From NCBI GenBank assembly GCA_964599375.1, contig CAZREW010000006.1, positions 135,378-199,377 on the forward strand: DNA of 64,000 bases, read 5' to 3'. Below the pieces are notes generated by a model. It ran no database searches and was not told where the DNA came from. It was given only the letters and a program-made list of their open reading frames with translations. Source of the DNA: JAUWCL01 sp964599375. GTDB taxonomy: Bacteria; Krumholzibacteriota; Krumholzibacteriia; Krumholzibacteriales; Krumholzibacteriaceae. Made by a program: the position numbers and the translations under genes. Numbering within the stretch: the stretch's first letter is position 1; each line of letters starts with the position of its first letter. Positions 63,344-64,000 of the stretch are shown here, one piece after another.

Positions 63344-63349
63344 ATTATA
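63344..63349 (-). promoter_or_regulatory. Extended -10 promoter of the small secreted protein gene
   Basis: Minus strand TGCTATAAT, an extended -10 with no clear -35, about 100 nt upstream of the ATG at 63237. Confidence 0.5.
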
Positions 63350-63385
63350 GCACAGCCGGGGAAATATTTCCAGAAGAGGATCAAA

Positions 63386-63417
63386 TAAAAAGGGGAAAGC
63401 CCTTGCGGGCCTCCCCC
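63386..63417 (-). terminator. Intrinsic terminator of the last gene
   Basis: On the minus strand an 11-bp stem (63417-63407 with 63402-63392, two G-U pairs) around a GCAA loop, then a run of T (63391-63387) and ATTTG. It separates the two paralogues, so they are separate transcripts. Confidence 0.85.
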
Positions 63418-63443
63418 ATAATACGATCCAAAAGAACCTGAAC

Positions 63444-63983
63444 TTAGTCCATCATGCTCTTGATGGCTCCCCAGCTCGACTCCTGCGTTCCAACGATGCA
63501 ACCATCATTGAATCCGAAGTAGTTGTATACCGCGCAGGGGACCTCAGGACGTATATCATCAGGTATGCAAGCCGCGACGATGAGCTTACCTGTATCACCG
63601 TTCGCGATGACCTGAACGTGACCCGGAACGTCGGACAAGGGCACCATGTAGAAATGATAGAGCACAAAGGTCTGGTTCTGGCAGACATCAAAGCCGACAC
63701 TGACTCCCGGAGGGCCAATCGGATTGTCCTTCACGATCGAGATCGCATCCGAAGGATATGTGAACTGGACGAGCAAGTTGGCCGGGACGACCAGCTGGTA
63801 CTCGGCAGCGAAAGCGCCAAGAGTTCCAGGCTCAAGCACCAAGTACACATCGAACCCTGCCAAAGCGGGACCAGCGTGCTCGCACGATGTCATGCCCTCA
63901 TCTGCCCAGATGCTGAGCACCTGCGCCGAGGCGGGAACAGCGAAAAGAGCGATCGCTGCGATTGTCAATAAAACTTTCTTCAT
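63444..63983 (-). CDS. Secreted hypothetical protein, first of two tandem paralogues
   Basis: A 179-residue protein with a clear signal peptide (KKVLLTIAAIALFAVPASAQ). The mature part starts VLSIWADEGMTSCE, then YLVLEPGTLGAFAAEYQLVVPA, GPPGVSVGFDVCQNQTF, VIANGDTGK and QESSWGAIKSMMD, matching the neighbour block by block. The C-terminal ESSWGAIK motif and conserved Cys/Trp positions suggest a small beta-sandwich. Function unknown. ATG follows GGAG by 10 nt; the promoter lies outside the window. Own terminator downstream. Confidence 0.88.
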   Translation of the reverse strand: MKKVLLTIAAIALFAVPASAQVLSIWADEGMTSCEHAGPALAGFDVYLVLEPGTLGAFAAEYQLVVPANLLVQFTYPSDAISIVKDNPIGPPGVSVGFDVCQNQTFVLYHFYMVPLSDVPGHVQVIANGDTGKLIVAACIPDDIRPEVPCAVYNYFGFNDGCIVGTQESSWGAIKSMMD

Positions 63984-64000
63984 CTCTGTCTCACTCCTGC

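Noticed and set aside
1..64000. CRISPR arrays, insertion sequences, prophage, integrase or rRNA genes
   Set aside because: No regularly spaced repeats, transposase or integrase motifs, terminal inverted repeats or rRNA signatures were seen.
1..64000. Selenocysteine machinery (SelA, SelB, SelD, tRNA-Sec) inside the window
   Set aside because: None of these was found. The selenoprotein call therefore depends on genes elsewhere in the genome.

Overview
This is a 64 kb stretch of a GC-rich bacterial chromosome, densely packed with genes on both strands. It shows no phage, insertion sequence, CRISPR array or rRNA. The cell envelope is Gram-negative: there are lipoproteins, a PorV-like outer-membrane protein, an O-antigen ligase-like protein, a Wzz-like protein and a flippase. 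At least four secreted proteins (an Ig-like protein and M1, M28 and C25 peptidases) end in the FlgD-like Ig/T9SS-type C-terminal domain common in the FCB superphylum and neighbouring candidate phyla such as Krumholzibacteriota, Eisenbacteria or Latescibacterota. A class I-type hybrid cluster protein and a phosphofructokinase with the pyrophosphate-type residues suggest an anaerobic or microaerobic life. The taxon is inference only. AGG/AGA and ATA codons are common, and at least eight genes start with TTG behind a good ribosome binding site.

Layout. 1-6.8 kb: the end of a dicarboxylate/amino acid symporter, a membrane-TPR protein, a Na/phosphate transporter, and an Ig-like protein paired with a PorV-like barrel. 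6.8-17 kb: a surface polysaccharide region with an STT3-like protein, an AftB-like GT-C enzyme, an O-antigen ligase, Wzz, a GT39-TPR protein and a flippase, plus a stand-alone Lrp-type effector domain. 17.2-22.4 kb: a secreted M1 aminopeptidase, then lepA-hemW. 22.5-27.7 kb: hcp divergent from a Crp/Fnr regulator, with an FNR-like palindrome placed at -41.5 of the predicted hcp promoter, then ubiE/menG-like, class V aminotransferase and small membrane protein genes. 27.7-33 kb: a secreted M28 peptidase with a BNR/YCF48 propeller, divergent from tldD-tldE. 33-39 kb: a one-chain retropepsin-like protease with a PDZ domain, a beta-CASP nuclease, endonuclease V and a rhomboid-TPR protease.

39-54 kb: an intergenic element with mutually exclusive hairpins is followed by the main find, a TPR lipoprotein whose TlpA-like domain is interrupted by an in-frame TGA exactly at the first position of the CxxC motif (U-P-P-C), with a SECIS-like hairpin immediately downstream. 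It is read here as one selenoprotein gene, complement(39266..40510), which ordinary gene calling would split in two. Next come a second glycan cluster (two GT4 enzymes and a DegT-type aminotransferase), an RlmD-like rRNA methyltransferase, a PPi-type PFK, a thioredoxin-like lipoprotein, an S9 peptidase fused to a thioredoxin-like domain, an MFS transporter and a C69 dipeptidase. 54-64 kb: an RRM protein, tRNA-Asp, a cell-wall group (NagZ-like, SpoIID-like and an internally shortened AnmK-like protein), a gingipain-type C25 peptidase, and two tandem paralogous small secreted proteins of unknown function.

Common threads are secreted peptidases that probably share one export route, two surface-glycan clusters, thiol/selenol redox proteins of the envelope, and membrane proteins extended by TPR repeats.
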